Positions 17,872 through 26,552 of a stretch of DNA of 64,000 bases are shown here, piece after piece. Every line of letters begins with the position of its first letter. Positions within the stretch are counted from its first letter, which is position 1. The notes under the pieces are model-generated. The model was given only the letters and a program-made list of their open reading frames with translations. It did no database searches and was not told the DNA's origin. This stretch comes from Flexistipes sp. (GTDB taxonomy: Bacteria; Chrysiogenota; Deferribacteres; Deferribacterales; Flexistipitaceae): the NCBI RefSeq assembly GCF_036172515.1, contig NZ_JAXKVW010000006.1:1-64000 (forward strand), written 5' to 3'. The position numbers and the translations under genes were made by a program.

Positions 17872-20673
17872 ATGGATTACAAGGATACACTCAACCTTCC
17901 TAAAACCGGTTTTCCTATGAAAGCCAGCCTTGCGAACAAGGAGCCTCAAAGGCTTAAAGCATGGTATGACAAGGAGCTTTACCAGCGGATTCTTGAGAAA
18001 AGGCAAGGAGCAGAAAAATATGTGCTGCATGACGGTCCGCCGTATGCAAACGGCCACCTTCATATGGGTCATGCTCTGAATAAAATTCTGAAAGATTTCG
18101 TCGTTAGAATTAAATCAGCAGAGGGATATTTTTCACCTTATGTGCCCGGTTGGGACTGCCATGGTCTGCCTATTGAGCATCAGGTGGATAAGAAGCTCGG
18201 TTCCAAAAAGAAGAATATGAGTGTATCAGATGTGAGAAAAGAATGCAGAAAATATGCAAACAGATTTATAGATATTCAGCGGGATGAATTTAAACGACTG
18301 GGTGTTCTCGGTGACTGGGACAATCCCTATATTACGATGGATTTTGAATATGAAGCTGTTACACTGGCTGAATTATATAAATTTTTTAATAACGGCGGTG
18401 TTTATAAAGGTTTAAAGCCGGTGCATTGGTGTACAAGTTGTGTTACGGCATTGGCAGAAGCTGAAATTGAATATGCACAGCATACTTCTGATTCTATTTT
18501 TGTCAAATTTGGAGTTGATGAGAAAACGGCTAAAGAATTTGGCATTGAGGGAGAAAAAATCAGTGTAATTATCTGGACAACCACCCCGTGGACATTACCT
18601 GCAAACCTGGCGGTGGCTTTTCACCCTGAGCTTGAATATTCTTTTGTCAAGATTAAGTCCTCCGAGAATGGAAATCTTAAAGCCGGTGAGATAGTTGTTG
18701 TTGCGAAGAAGCTGGTTGAGGATTTGATGCAGGAGTTTGGTGTGGATGATTATGAAGAAATCAAGACAGCCTCCGGCATGGATTTTGAGAACAAGTATGC
18801 ACACCATCCTTTTTATGACAGAAAATCCTTAATGATTCTCGGTGAACACGTTACCACCGAGCAGGGCTCCGGTATTGTACATACTGCTCCGGGACATGGT
18901 CAGGAGGACTACGAAGTCGGAAGAGAATACGGACTTGAAGTTCTTAATCCAGTGGATGACTACGGTATTTTTAAAGACAGCCTGCCTGTATTCGGCGGTA
19001 AAAATATTTTCAAAGCGAACCCAGAAATAGTTGAACATATGAGAGAAAACGGTTCACTGATTAAAAGCTCTAAAGTGGAACATTCTTATCCTCACTGCTG
19101 GAGATGCAAAAAACCCGTGGTTTTCCGGGCAACTCCCCAGTGGTTCATATCGATGGAAAATAATAATCTGAGAAAAAACGCTCTGAGCGAAATAAAAAAG
19201 GTCAAATGGATTCCTTCCTGGGGGGAACAGAGAATTACATCCATGATTGAGAACAGGCCTGACTGGTGTATTTCAAGGCAGCGTACATGGGGTGTACCTA
19301 TAGCTGTTTTCACATGCCAGGATTGTGATGAAACAATAATTGATGAGGATATACAGGAGAAAGTACTTGAAGCCTTCAGAAAAGAAGGTGCTGATGCATG
19401 GTTTGATTACTCAGTTGAGGATTTTCTCGGTTCAGATTTTGGATGTCCGAACTGCGGTGGTAAGAAAATCAGAAAAGAAACAGATATCCTTGATGTCTGG
19501 TTTGATTCCGGCACAAGCCATGCGGCTGTCTGTGAAAAAAGGGATGAGCTGACTTGGCCGGCAAATATGTATCTTGAAGGCAGTGACCAGCACAGAGGGT
19601 GGTTTCACAGCTCCTTGCTGGAAAGTGTGGGAAGCCGGGGCAAAATTGCCTATAAAGAGGTGTTGACACACGGTTTTGTTGTTGACGGAGAAGGGAGAAA
19701 AATGTCCAAGTCAGTCGGCAATGTTATAACACCTGATGAGATTGTAAATAAATATGGAGCGGAAATTCTCAGACTGTGGGTCAGTGCGGAAGATTATTCT
19801 GAAGATGTGAGAATTTCCGCTGATATTATTAAGCGTCTTGTAGAATCCTACAGAAAAATACGAAATACTTCCAGATACCTTCTCGGGAATCTTTCCGATT
19901 TCCAGCCGGATGAGGATATGGTCAGCTACGACCAGCTGCTGGATCTGGACAGATATATACTGATTAAGTGGGAGAAAGCCAAAAAACGTATATTGACAGC
20001 TTTTGATAAATATCAGTTTCATACATTTTATCATACCTTTATTAATTTCTGCATAAATACGCTTTCATCCTTTTATCTGGATATTTTAAAGGACAGGCTA
20101 TATACATATAAAGCCGATTCTCATTACAGGAAGTCGGCACAGACAGTCGTTTTTACCCTTATGAAAGAAATGTGTATTATTATGTCCCCCATTTTATCGT
20201 TTACAGCTGATGAAATCTGGGAATATCTTCCCGAATATGAAAGTAAAAGTGAATTTGTGTTTGAGGAAACTTTTCCGAAAATGCAGGAACACAATGAAGC
20301 ACAGCTTGAAGAGAAATGGGACAAAATTACGGCTGTCAGAAAGGAAGTAAATAAAGCTCTCGAACTCGCAAGGGCAGAGAAACTAATCGGCCACCCTCTT
20401 GATGCAAGGGTTACTCTTGGCTCAAAAGAGGATTTAAAGGACGTATTAACAGCTGATGAGGGGATAAACAGAATTTTCATCATTTCTGAGCTGATTATTA
20501 AAGATTATGAGGAAATTTCCGATGGCTTTGAATCAGAAAATATGCCTCTTAAAATTTTTATCGAACAGGCTCCATATGAAAAGTGTGAGCGGTGCTGGGT
20601 GCGTTCGGATTCCATAGGTGAGGATGAAGAGCATCCGGGGATATGCTCAAGATGTGTATCTCAGGTTAAATAA
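17872..20673 (+). CDS. ileS: isoleucyl-tRNA synthetase
   Basis: A 933-residue class I synthetase. The HIGH motif is in PPYANGHLHMGHALNKIL (about 56-73). The editing domain follows, with WTTTPWTLPANLAVAFHP near 233-250. KMSKS is present as GRKMSKSVGNVI near 605-616, preceded by LEGSDQHRGWFHSS. The C-terminal zinc finger is CERCW...CSRC (about 905-928), as in the bacterial IleRS type. The ATG lies behind AAAGGAG. lspA follows after a short terminator-like hairpin. Confidence 0.95.
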   Translation: MDYKDTLNLPKTGFPMKASLANKEPQRLKAWYDKELYQRILEKRQGAEKYVLHDGPPYANGHLHMGHALNKILKDFVVRIKSAEGYFSPYVPGWDCHGLPIEHQVDKKLGSKKKNMSVSDVRKECRKYANRFIDIQRDEFKRLGVLGDWDNPYITMDFEYEAVTLAELYKFFNNGGVYKGLKPVHWCTSCVTALAEAEIEYAQHTSDSIFVKFGVDEKTAKEFGIEGEKISVIIWTTTPWTLPANLAVAFHPELEYSFVKIKSSENGNLKAGEIVVVAKKLVEDLMQEFGVDDYEEIKTASGMDFENKYAHHPFYDRKSLMILGEHVTTEQGSGIVHTAPGHGQEDYEVGREYGLEVLNPVDDYGIFKDSLPVFGGKNIFKANPEIVEHMRENGSLIKSSKVEHSYPHCWRCKKPVVFRATPQWFISMENNNLRKNALSEIKKVKWIPSWGEQRITSMIENRPDWCISRQRTWGVPIAVFTCQDCDETIIDEDIQEKVLEAFRKEGADAWFDYSVEDFLGSDFGCPNCGGKKIRKETDILDVWFDSGTSHAAVCEKRDELTWPANMYLEGSDQHRGWFHSSLLESVGSRGKIAYKEVLTHGFVVDGEGRKMSKSVGNVITPDEIVNKYGAEILRLWVSAEDYSEDVRISADIIKRLVESYRKIRNTSRYLLGNLSDFQPDEDMVSYDQLLDLDRYILIKWEKAKKRILTAFDKYQFHTFYHTFINFCINTLSSFYLDILKDRLYTYKADSHYRKSAQTVVFTLMKEMCIIMSPILSFTADEIWEYLPEYESKSEFVFEETFPKMQEHNEAQLEEKWDKITAVRKEVNKALELARAEKLIGHPLDARVTLGSKEDLKDVLTADEGINRIFIISELIIKDYEEISDGFESENMPLKIFIEQAPYEKCERCWVRSDSIGEDEEHPGICSRCVSQVK

Positions 20674-20680
20674 TCTTTAT

Positions 20681-20704
20681 GAGGGGGATTTGCCCCTCTT
20701 TTTA
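20681..20704 (+). terminator. terminator-like hairpin between ileS and lspA
   Basis: GAGGGG-GATTTG-CCCCTC is followed by TTTTTA. It sits only 14 bases before the lspA start, so it would reduce read-through into lspA-purH rather than end an operon cleanly. Confidence 0.7.
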
Positions 20705-20718
20705 TTCCGGTGGTTCTG

Positions 20719-21195
20719 ATGAAGAAATATATACTGCTTATTGCAGCTGTTGTAGGTTTGGATCAGTTTACAAAATATCTTGTTGTACATAATATGTCCC
20801 TTTATGAAAGCTTTCCTGTGATAGAAGGGTTCTTTAACATTACATTTATATTGAATCCCGGTGCGGCTTTCGGCATGATGGCCGATTTAAATGAGGCTTA
20901 CAGGCAGCTGTTTTTTATAATAATCACGATAATTGCCATAGTTATAATTTCGATTCTGGCATACAGGGAAAAACAACACAAACTACGGTTTTTTTCTTAT
21001 ATGCTAATTATTTCGGGAGCTTTAGGCAATCTTATAGACAGGATATTTGTTGGAAAAGTCGTGGATTTTCTGGACTTTTATATAGGAAAATATCACTGGC
21101 CGGCATTTAATGTGGCCGATTGTGCTATTTCTGTTGGTATTTTTTTTCTGATTGTTGATATAATTTTTGTTAAGGAGGTAAAAAGTGGTGATTAA
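20719..21195 (+). CDS. lspA: lipoprotein signal peptidase (signal peptidase II)
   Basis: Starting at ATG 20719 (an in-frame GTG at 20710 is the alternative) gives 158 residues. It is an inner-membrane aspartyl protease that cleaves prolipoproteins. There are four membrane helices. The first conserved region is GLDQFTKYLVV, then FILNPGAAFGM. The catalytic Asp residues are in GALGNLIDRIFVGKVVDFLDF and WPAFNVADCAISVG. Its end overlaps the purH start by 11 bases. The VolA-like lipoprotein at 51098 would be one of its substrates. Confidence 0.93.
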   Translation: MKKYILLIAAVVGLDQFTKYLVVHNMSLYESFPVIEGFFNITFILNPGAAFGMMADLNEAYRQLFFIIITIIAIVIISILAYREKQHKLRFFSYMLIISGALGNLIDRIFVGKVVDFLDFYIGKYHWPAFNVADCAISVGIFFLIVDIIFVKEVKSGD

Positions 21196-22735
21196 ACCTA
21201 AAAGGGCTCTTTTGAGTCTTTCGGATAAAGAGGGGTTGACTGAGTTTGCTGAAGGCCTGGATAGATGCGGTATTGAGATAGTTTCCACCGGTGGGACTGC
21301 AAAACTTTTAAAAGAAAAGGGTTTCAATATTATTGAAATTTCTGATTTTACCGGTTTCCCTGAAATTCTGGACGGTAGGGTAAAAACACTAAACCCTAAA
21401 GTCCATGCCGGTATATTGAATATAAGAGAAAATGAAGAGCACAGGCAGACAATGGAAAAGCACGGTTTTGTTGATATAGATATTGTAGCTGTGAATCTTT
21501 ACCCTTTTGAGAAAACTATAAGTTCCGCTTCAGTTACAACGAATCAAGCAATAGAAAACATAGACATCGGCGGTCCGACAATGATTAGAAGTGCGGCAAA
21601 GAATTTTAAGTATGTGACTGTTGTAGTGGATAAACGGGATTATGCCGTTATTTTGGATGAAATAAACACAGAAGGTGGTGTAAAATTCGAAACAAGAATG
21701 AATTTGGCGCGTAAAGCGTTTACACATACGGCGATGTATGACAGTATTATTTCAGGATATTTCAATGATTTGATGGGTATAAATTTTCCTGAGGAAATTG
21801 CGCTCCCCATGAGAAAAAAGCAGGACTTGCGCTATGGAGAAAATCCACACCAAAGAGCCTCATTTTATACATCACCGGCTGCTTCTGAGCCGGGTGTGAC
21901 CAATGCGCATCAATTGCACGGCAAGGAACTTTCGTTTAATAATATTATTGATACCAATGCAGCTCTTGAACTGGTTCAGGAGTTTGATACACCAGCCTGT
22001 GTAATTGTAAAACATACCAATCCATGCGGCGTTGCTCTGGCTGATGATATTACAGAAGCTTACAAAAATGCTCTGGAATGCGATCCTCTAAGTGCTTTCG
22101 GGGGTATTGTGGGGTTAAACAGAGAGGTGGATAAAGAGCTGGCTGAAAATTTATCTGAAATTTTTCTGGAAGTTATTGCAGCACCCTCTTTTTCAGAAGA
22201 TGCCATGGATATTTTAACAAAAAAGAAAAATATAAGATTGCTTGAAATTAAAGGTGATTTTTCTGTAAAAAATAAAGAATTGGATATGAAAAAGGTTGTT
22301 GGCGGCTATTTGCTTCAGGAGAAGGATCTTCAGACTTTGCCTGATGACAGGGATTTGGAAATTGTCACCGAAAAGAAACCCACGGGTGATGAGTATAGCG
22401 ATTTAATATTTGCCTGGACTGTTGCAAAACATGTCAAGTCGAACGCTATTGTGTATGCAAAGAATAACAGAACTATTGGGGTGGGTGCAGGGCAGATGAG
22501 CCGTGTGGACTCCAGTAAAATAGCGGCTGAGAAAGCCAGAAACCCACTTGAAGGATCAGTGATGGCATCTGATGCTTTTTTCCCTTTTAGAGACAGTATA
22601 GACGAAGCTGCAGAGAGGGGGATAAAAGCTGTAATCCAACCCGGCGGATCGATCAGGGATGAGGAAGTTATAAAAGCTGCTGATGAGCACGGAATGGCAA
22701 TGGTTTTTACAGGCATGAGGCATTTTAAACATTAA
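21185..22735 (+). CDS. purH: bifunctional AICAR transformylase/IMP cyclohydrolase
   Basis: A 516-residue enzyme for the last two steps of IMP synthesis. The N-terminal MGS-like cyclohydrolase domain has RALLSLSDKEGLTEFAEGL, ISTGGTAKLLKEKG and DGRVKTLNPKVHAGIL. The C-terminal transformylase domain has LRYGENPHQRASFY, CVIVKHTNPCGVAL, DPLSAFGGIVGLN and a closing DEHGMAMVFTGMRHFKH. The start is GTG 21185 (or the adjacent GTG 21188) behind AAGGAGGT. purD and purE follow, forming a purine block. Confidence 0.95.
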   Translation: MVIKPKRALLSLSDKEGLTEFAEGLDRCGIEIVSTGGTAKLLKEKGFNIIEISDFTGFPEILDGRVKTLNPKVHAGILNIRENEEHRQTMEKHGFVDIDIVAVNLYPFEKTISSASVTTNQAIENIDIGGPTMIRSAAKNFKYVTVVVDKRDYAVILDEINTEGGVKFETRMNLARKAFTHTAMYDSIISGYFNDLMGINFPEEIALPMRKKQDLRYGENPHQRASFYTSPAASEPGVTNAHQLHGKELSFNNIIDTNAALELVQEFDTPACVIVKHTNPCGVALADDITEAYKNALECDPLSAFGGIVGLNREVDKELAENLSEIFLEVIAAPSFSEDAMDILTKKKNIRLLEIKGDFSVKNKELDMKKVVGGYLLQEKDLQTLPDDRDLEIVTEKKPTGDEYSDLIFAWTVAKHVKSNAIVYAKNNRTIGVGAGQMSRVDSSKIAAEKARNPLEGSVMASDAFFPFRDSIDEAAERGIKAVIQPGGSIRDEEVIKAADEHGMAMVFTGMRHFKH

Positions 22736-22744
22736 TTTAGTGCT

Positions 22745-22915
22745 AAGTTTTAAGCGCTAAGTGCTAAGTGTTAAGCGAGTTAAGTAGTGAGATGGAGAAG
22801 TGGAGAGACAGAGGTTGAGGAAGTTGAAATGGTTGAGAGAGTTGAAGGGGACAAAGGAAATTAAACACTAAACCCGGAACTTGGAACCTTGAACGTTGAA
22901 CTTTAAACATACACG
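22745..22915. repeat. simple-sequence tract between purH and purD
   Basis: Reiterated GCTAAGTGCTAAGTGTTAAG is followed by GAAGTTGAAATGGTTGAGAG-type purine-rich sequence, ending in GGAACCTTGAACGTTGAACT. The TTGAACGTTGAAC motif recurs inverted at 55888-55915 and 56615-56640. Non-coding. Confidence 0.7.
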
Positions 22916-22925
22916 GGGGTATTGA

Positions 22926-24209
22926 ATGAATGTTATGGTTGTCGGCGGCGGAGGCAGAGAGCATGCCATAGCCTGGAAAGCAGCATGCAGCGGGAAAGTT
23001 GAGAAAGTGTATTGTGCACCTGGTAATGGGGGAACTGCTGCGGAAAATAAATGTGAAAATATAGATATAAAACCTTCAGATTTTGCAAACTTAGCTGACT
23101 TTGCCAAAAAGAACAATATTGAATTAACAATTGTCGGGCCGGAAGATCCCCTTGTGGAGGGGATTGTTGATTTTTTCGAAGCCCGGGGGCTTAAAGTTTT
23201 CGGTCCCGGCAGTGAAGCTGCTCAGATTGAGGCAAGTAAAGCTTTTGCTAAAGATGTGATGGATAAAGCCGGTATTCCCACAGCGGAATATCAGCGTTTT
23301 ACTGATTACAACGAGGCACTTGCATATGTTGATAAAAAAGGTGTACCTATTGTGATAAAAGCTGACGGTCTGGCAGCAGGTAAAGGCGTTACTGTTGCTT
23401 TTGAAAGGCAAGAGGCAAAAGGGGCACTTAAAAATATACTTGTTGATAAAATATTCGGAGAGTCCGGCAGCTCGGTCGTTATTGAAGAATATTTGAGTGG
23501 AGAAGAAGCGTCATATCTTGCTTTTACAGATGGCAATACAATTTTACCTCTTCAATCCAGCCAGGATCATAAACCTGTGTTTGACGGAGATAAAGGGCCA
23601 AATACAGGGGGTATGGGAGCATATTCCCCGGCACCGGTTGTCACCCAGGATATTATGGATTATGTTACTGAAAATGTTGCCAATCCTCTCATAAATGAGC
23701 TTAAAAAGCGCGGTATTATCTACAAAGGAATTATTTATGCCGGATTAATGATAACTGATAACGGAGTTAAGGTTCTTGAATTTAACTGCAGGTTTGGAGA
23801 TCCGGAAACACAGCCCATACTTTACAGAATGGAATCGGATATTACAGATGTGATTAGCAAATGTATTGAAGAAAAACTTGATTCTGTAAATATTGAATGG
23901 AATGAGAAACCATCAGTTTGTGTGGTGATTTCTTCAGGAGGTTATCCCAAAGCTTACAATAAGGGTTGTGAGATTACAGGTATTGAAGACGCAGAGACGA
24001 TTGAAGATGTTAAAGTATTCCATGCAGGAACTGCTGAAGTGAACGGCAAACTGGTTACTTCCGGTGGTCGTGTTCTTGGTGTCACTGCTAAAGGGGGCGG
24101 ACTTCAGAATGCTATAGAGAAGGCTTATAACGCTGTGGAAAAAATACGTTTTTCAAATATGCATTACAGAAAAGATATAGGAAATAAAGCCCTTGGGAGG
24201 ATGAAATGA
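22926..24209 (+). CDS. purD: phosphoribosylamine-glycine ligase
   Basis: A 427-residue ATP-grasp ligase making GAR from phosphoribosylamine and glycine. Visible are the N-terminal VMVVGGGGREHAIAWK, the ATP-grasp core VIKADGLAAGKGVTVA (about 139-154), SGEEASYLAFTDG, DKGPNTGGMGAYSPAP (about 221-236) and the metal-binding VLEFNCRFGDPETQPIL (about 281-297). The ATG has GGGGGT upstream. Its end overlaps purE by 4 bases (ATGA), so the two are translationally coupled. Confidence 0.95.
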   Translation: MNVMVVGGGGREHAIAWKAACSGKVEKVYCAPGNGGTAAENKCENIDIKPSDFANLADFAKKNNIELTIVGPEDPLVEGIVDFFEARGLKVFGPGSEAAQIEASKAFAKDVMDKAGIPTAEYQRFTDYNEALAYVDKKGVPIVIKADGLAAGKGVTVAFERQEAKGALKNILVDKIFGESGSSVVIEEYLSGEEASYLAFTDGNTILPLQSSQDHKPVFDGDKGPNTGGMGAYSPAPVVTQDIMDYVTENVANPLINELKKRGIIYKGIIYAGLMITDNGVKVLEFNCRFGDPETQPILYRMESDITDVISKCIEEKLDSVNIEWNEKPSVCVVISSGGYPKAYNKGCEITGIEDAETIEDVKVFHAGTAEVNGKLVTSGGRVLGVTAKGGGLQNAIEKAYNAVEKIRFSNMHYRKDIGNKALGRMK

Positions 24210-24712
24210 GCAAAGTCGGCATAATTATGGGAAGTAAATCTGACATCGAAATTGCGGAAAAAGTCATGGATACTTTGGACGAGTTTGGTGTGGAATGGGA
24301 AGTTACCGTTTCCAGCGCCCACAGAACTCCTGAAAAAACAGCTGATTGGGTAAAAAATGCTCCACACAGGGGAGTGAAAGTGATTGTTGCTATAGCCGGT
24401 GCAGCAGCTCATCTGGCAGGGGTGGTTGCCAGTGAAACATATATTCCGGTATTGGCAGTACCAGTGGCATCAACATCACTGCAGGGAATGGATGCTCTTT
24501 TATCAATGGTTCAAATGCCCGGAGGCGTACCTGTGGCAACAATGGCTATTGGCAAGGCCGGTGCTAAAAACGCTGCAATATTTTCCGTACAGATTATTAG
24601 TGCCGGTGATGAAATATTGGAGAAAAAACTGCTTGATTATAAAAAAGAGATGGCAGAGAAGGTTTATAAGGATGATGAGGAAATTCAGAGGAGATTGAAA
24701 AATAGAGGCTGA
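24206..24712 (+). CDS. purE: N5-carboxyaminoimidazole ribonucleotide mutase
   Basis: A 168-residue class I PurE that shifts the carboxyl group of N5-CAIR to CAIR. Motifs are the N-terminal GIIMGSKSDIEIAEK, the active-site SSAHRTPEKT (about 37-46), IAGAAAHLAGVVAS and SLLSMVQMPGGVPVATMAIGKAGAKNAA. A class I PurE needs a PurK partner, which is not in the window. The start overlaps the end of purD; a Sua5/YrdC gene follows. Confidence 0.95.
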   Translation: MSKVGIIMGSKSDIEIAEKVMDTLDEFGVEWEVTVSSAHRTPEKTADWVKNAPHRGVKVIVAIAGAAAHLAGVVASETYIPVLAVPVASTSLQGMDALLSMVQMPGGVPVATMAIGKAGAKNAAIFSVQIISAGDEILEKKLLDYKKEMAEKVYKDDEEIQRRLKNRG

Positions 24713-24724
24713 CAGTTGCTTATA

Positions 24725-25324
24725 ATGAAAGCAGATACGGCAGATGCTGTTAAAGTATTTAAAAAAGCAGTGTCGTCTCACTCTCCGGTAATCTTTCCCA
24801 CAGATACCATTTATGGTATAGGTGCTGAGTTTTTTGATGTTTTTGCCAATGAGAAAATAAGCAAAATAAAGGGTAGGGAGGCTAATAAACCTTTTCCTGT
24901 ATTGATATCTGATTTTAAGCAGATGGATGATTTGAAGATTACCCTTACGAATAAAACGAAAAGAATCCTTGATAAGTTATGGCCGGGTCCTTTCACTTTT
25001 ATTTTGGAGACTGAACTTGAGGGCTATTCGTATGCTGTTAATAACGGCAAAATCGCAGTAAGGCTTCCGGATAAAAAATGGCTCAGGGATGCTATCAGTA
25101 TGATGCATACCCCTTTTACAGCTACGAGTGCAAATTTATCCGGGGAGGTTTACAATGGAGAATTCAGAAATATTTTTGAAATTTTTAAAAATGATATAGA
25201 TTATTTTTTATATGAAGAACCTTCATCACGGGGAAATACGCCTTCGACGATTGTGGATGTTTCCGGTGAGGAAATAAATATTTTGAGGAATCCTTTAGCA
25301 ATAAATATGAAGGATTTACAATAG
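24725..25324 (+). CDS. Sua5/YciO/YrdC-family protein, probable threonylcarbamoyl-AMP synthase
   Basis: Starting at ATG 24725 gives 199 residues; an in-frame TTG at 24716 is the alternative. TsaC-type enzymes make threonylcarbamoyl-AMP for the t6A37 modification of tRNA. The family signatures are FPTDTIYGIGAEF (about 24-36), KIKGREANKPFPVLI (about 47-61), KLWPGPFTFILE and TATSANLSGE, with a Ser-rich PSSRGNTPSTIVDV near the C-terminus that contacts ATP. There is no Sua5 C-terminal domain. The YciO branch has a similar look, so the exact role is not settled. Confidence 0.85.
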   Translation: MKADTADAVKVFKKAVSSHSPVIFPTDTIYGIGAEFFDVFANEKISKIKGREANKPFPVLISDFKQMDDLKITLTNKTKRILDKLWPGPFTFILETELEGYSYAVNNGKIAVRLPDKKWLRDAISMMHTPFTATSANLSGEVYNGEFRNIFEIFKNDIDYFLYEEPSSRGNTPSTIVDVSGEEINILRNPLAINMKDLQ

Positions 25325-25330
25325 ATTAAT

Positions 25331-25750
25331 ATGGATATTTTCAACTTTCTGCAGAATGAAACATTTATATTCTATGCTGCGGCTTTCTCTGTTTTGTTTT
25401 TTTTAATAGGTATTATTTTGGTTCCATATGTTATTTTGAAAATTCCACATGATTACTTCAGTTATTCTTCCAAAAAAGAGTATTTTTCACGAAAAAGGGA
25501 TATTGCAGTATATTATGTGAAAATGGCACTTAGGAATGCCGCTGCACTTTTGTTGTTTTTTTTAGGTATTATTCTTCTTGTTGTCCCCGGTCAGGGGCTT
25601 TTGACAATACTGTTAGCTTTTCTTCTTGCCGATATACCAGGTAAATATAAAATAGAAAAATATCTGATAAAAAAAGAAAGAGTTTATAATTTACTCAACA
25701 GGTTCAGACAAAAATACGGTAAAAAGTCCTTCATTCTGCCTGAGGATTAA
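25331..25750 (+). CDS. small inner-membrane protein of unknown function
   Basis: A 139-residue protein beginning 6 bases after the TsaC-like gene. Two hydrophobic regions are seen: residues 13-36 (a single long helix) and 64-97, a helical hairpin around VVPGQGLL. A basic tail follows (KYKIEKYLIKKERVYNLLNRFRQKYGKK). The hairpin recalls the PGPGW-type membrane proteins, but the match is loose. No function can be given. Probably the last gene of the purine/TsaC run, since a terminator follows. Confidence 0.7.
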   Translation: MDIFNFLQNETFIFYAAAFSVLFFLIGIILVPYVILKIPHDYFSYSSKKEYFSRKRDIAVYYVKMALRNAAALLLFFLGIILLVVPGQGLLTILLAFLLADIPGKYKIEKYLIKKERVYNLLNRFRQKYGKKSFILPED

Positions 25751-25753
25751 AGA

Positions 25754-25776
25754 GAGGGGAACTCCCCTCCCTTTTT
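25754..25776. terminator. bidirectional terminator between convergent genes
   Basis: GAGGGG-AACT-CCCCTC is followed by CCTTTTTAC on the plus strand; the minus-strand gene ends at 25775. Confidence 0.75.
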
Positions 25777-26254
25777 ACTGATTGTTGTTGTAAATTGGCA
25801 TAGGTCCTACTACGTACCCGAAAGGGTTTACTCTTATGAGAAAATTGTTTTTATTTTCATCCTGTACTGTGTACTGATACATTGTTCCTCTGGGCATATT
25901 AAACTGTTCCTGATTTACAATTTCAAACCCTTTTAAATTTACTGACAGAAATTCTTCAACCTTTTTTGTCGCCTCTTTCTCGGTAAGCTGATTCACCTGC
26001 TGATTACCATAAAAAGGGCCGGGGCAATTGTATCCGGGCATCATTCCTCTTCCATAACCTGGTCCACCTCTGTGGTAGCCGGGGCCGCCATAAGGCTGTC
26101 CCTGATATCCCATCATGCCGCCTTGATATCCCATCATGCCGCCTTGATATCCCATCATTCCGTTGTGGTAGCCACTTCCCATTCCCGGGCCGTAAGCAAA
26201 TGCCATTGTAGCTCCCAATGCTAAAACACCTAAAATTACAGCTAATTTTTTCAT
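25775..26254 (-). CDS. secreted Met/Gly/Tyr-rich repeat protein with PepSY-like C-terminus
   Basis: Starting at ATG 26254 behind AAAAGGAGG gives 159 residues with a clear signal peptide (MKKLAVILGVLALGATMAFA); an in-frame upstream start would bury it. Residues 21-75 are low complexity, with three near-identical MMGYQGG units (a 21-bp tandem repeat near 26100-26165) and GPGYHRGGPGYGRGMMPGY. Residues 85-155 form a globular domain with EKEATKKVEEFLSV and a beta-rich YQYTVQDENKNNFLIRVNPFGYVVG, resembling PepSY-type domains. Met- and His-rich segments could bind copper or another metal (inference). Function unknown. Confidence 0.8.
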   Translation of the reverse strand: MKKLAVILGVLALGATMAFAYGPGMGSGYHNGMMGYQGGMMGYQGGMMGYQGQPYGGPGYHRGGPGYGRGMMPGYNCPGPFYGNQQVNQLTEKEATKKVEEFLSVNLKGFEIVNQEQFNMPRGTMYQYTVQDENKNNFLIRVNPFGYVVGPMPIYNNNQ

Positions 26255-26552
26255 GATTTCCTCCTTTTTGTTTATTAGCTTCACAGATATAATGGCATAA
26301 AACATGCCAAAAAGTGTCATGTTGAGTAATTGTATGATAATAAAAGATAAATTGCAAAGTAGTCAAAATTAAGGTGTGAAAAAAATGCACAGTGGAGTAT
26401 AGATTTTTCACAATCAGAGGTTATCAATTTGGGTTAAAACTTAAGAGCCCGGTCTAAAGGGAGATGTTTTAAGTGAAATAACAAAATAAAATGTTGTGGG
26501 CGCGGTTAGCACCTTAACTACCTCCCCGTCACCCATCACGCATCACGGTTTT

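Noticed and set aside
26100-26165. Tandem 21-bp repeats that could suggest a short CRISPR-like array
   Set aside because: The units are directly adjacent without spacers, are a multiple of three and encode repeated MMGYQGG inside an intact secreted protein.
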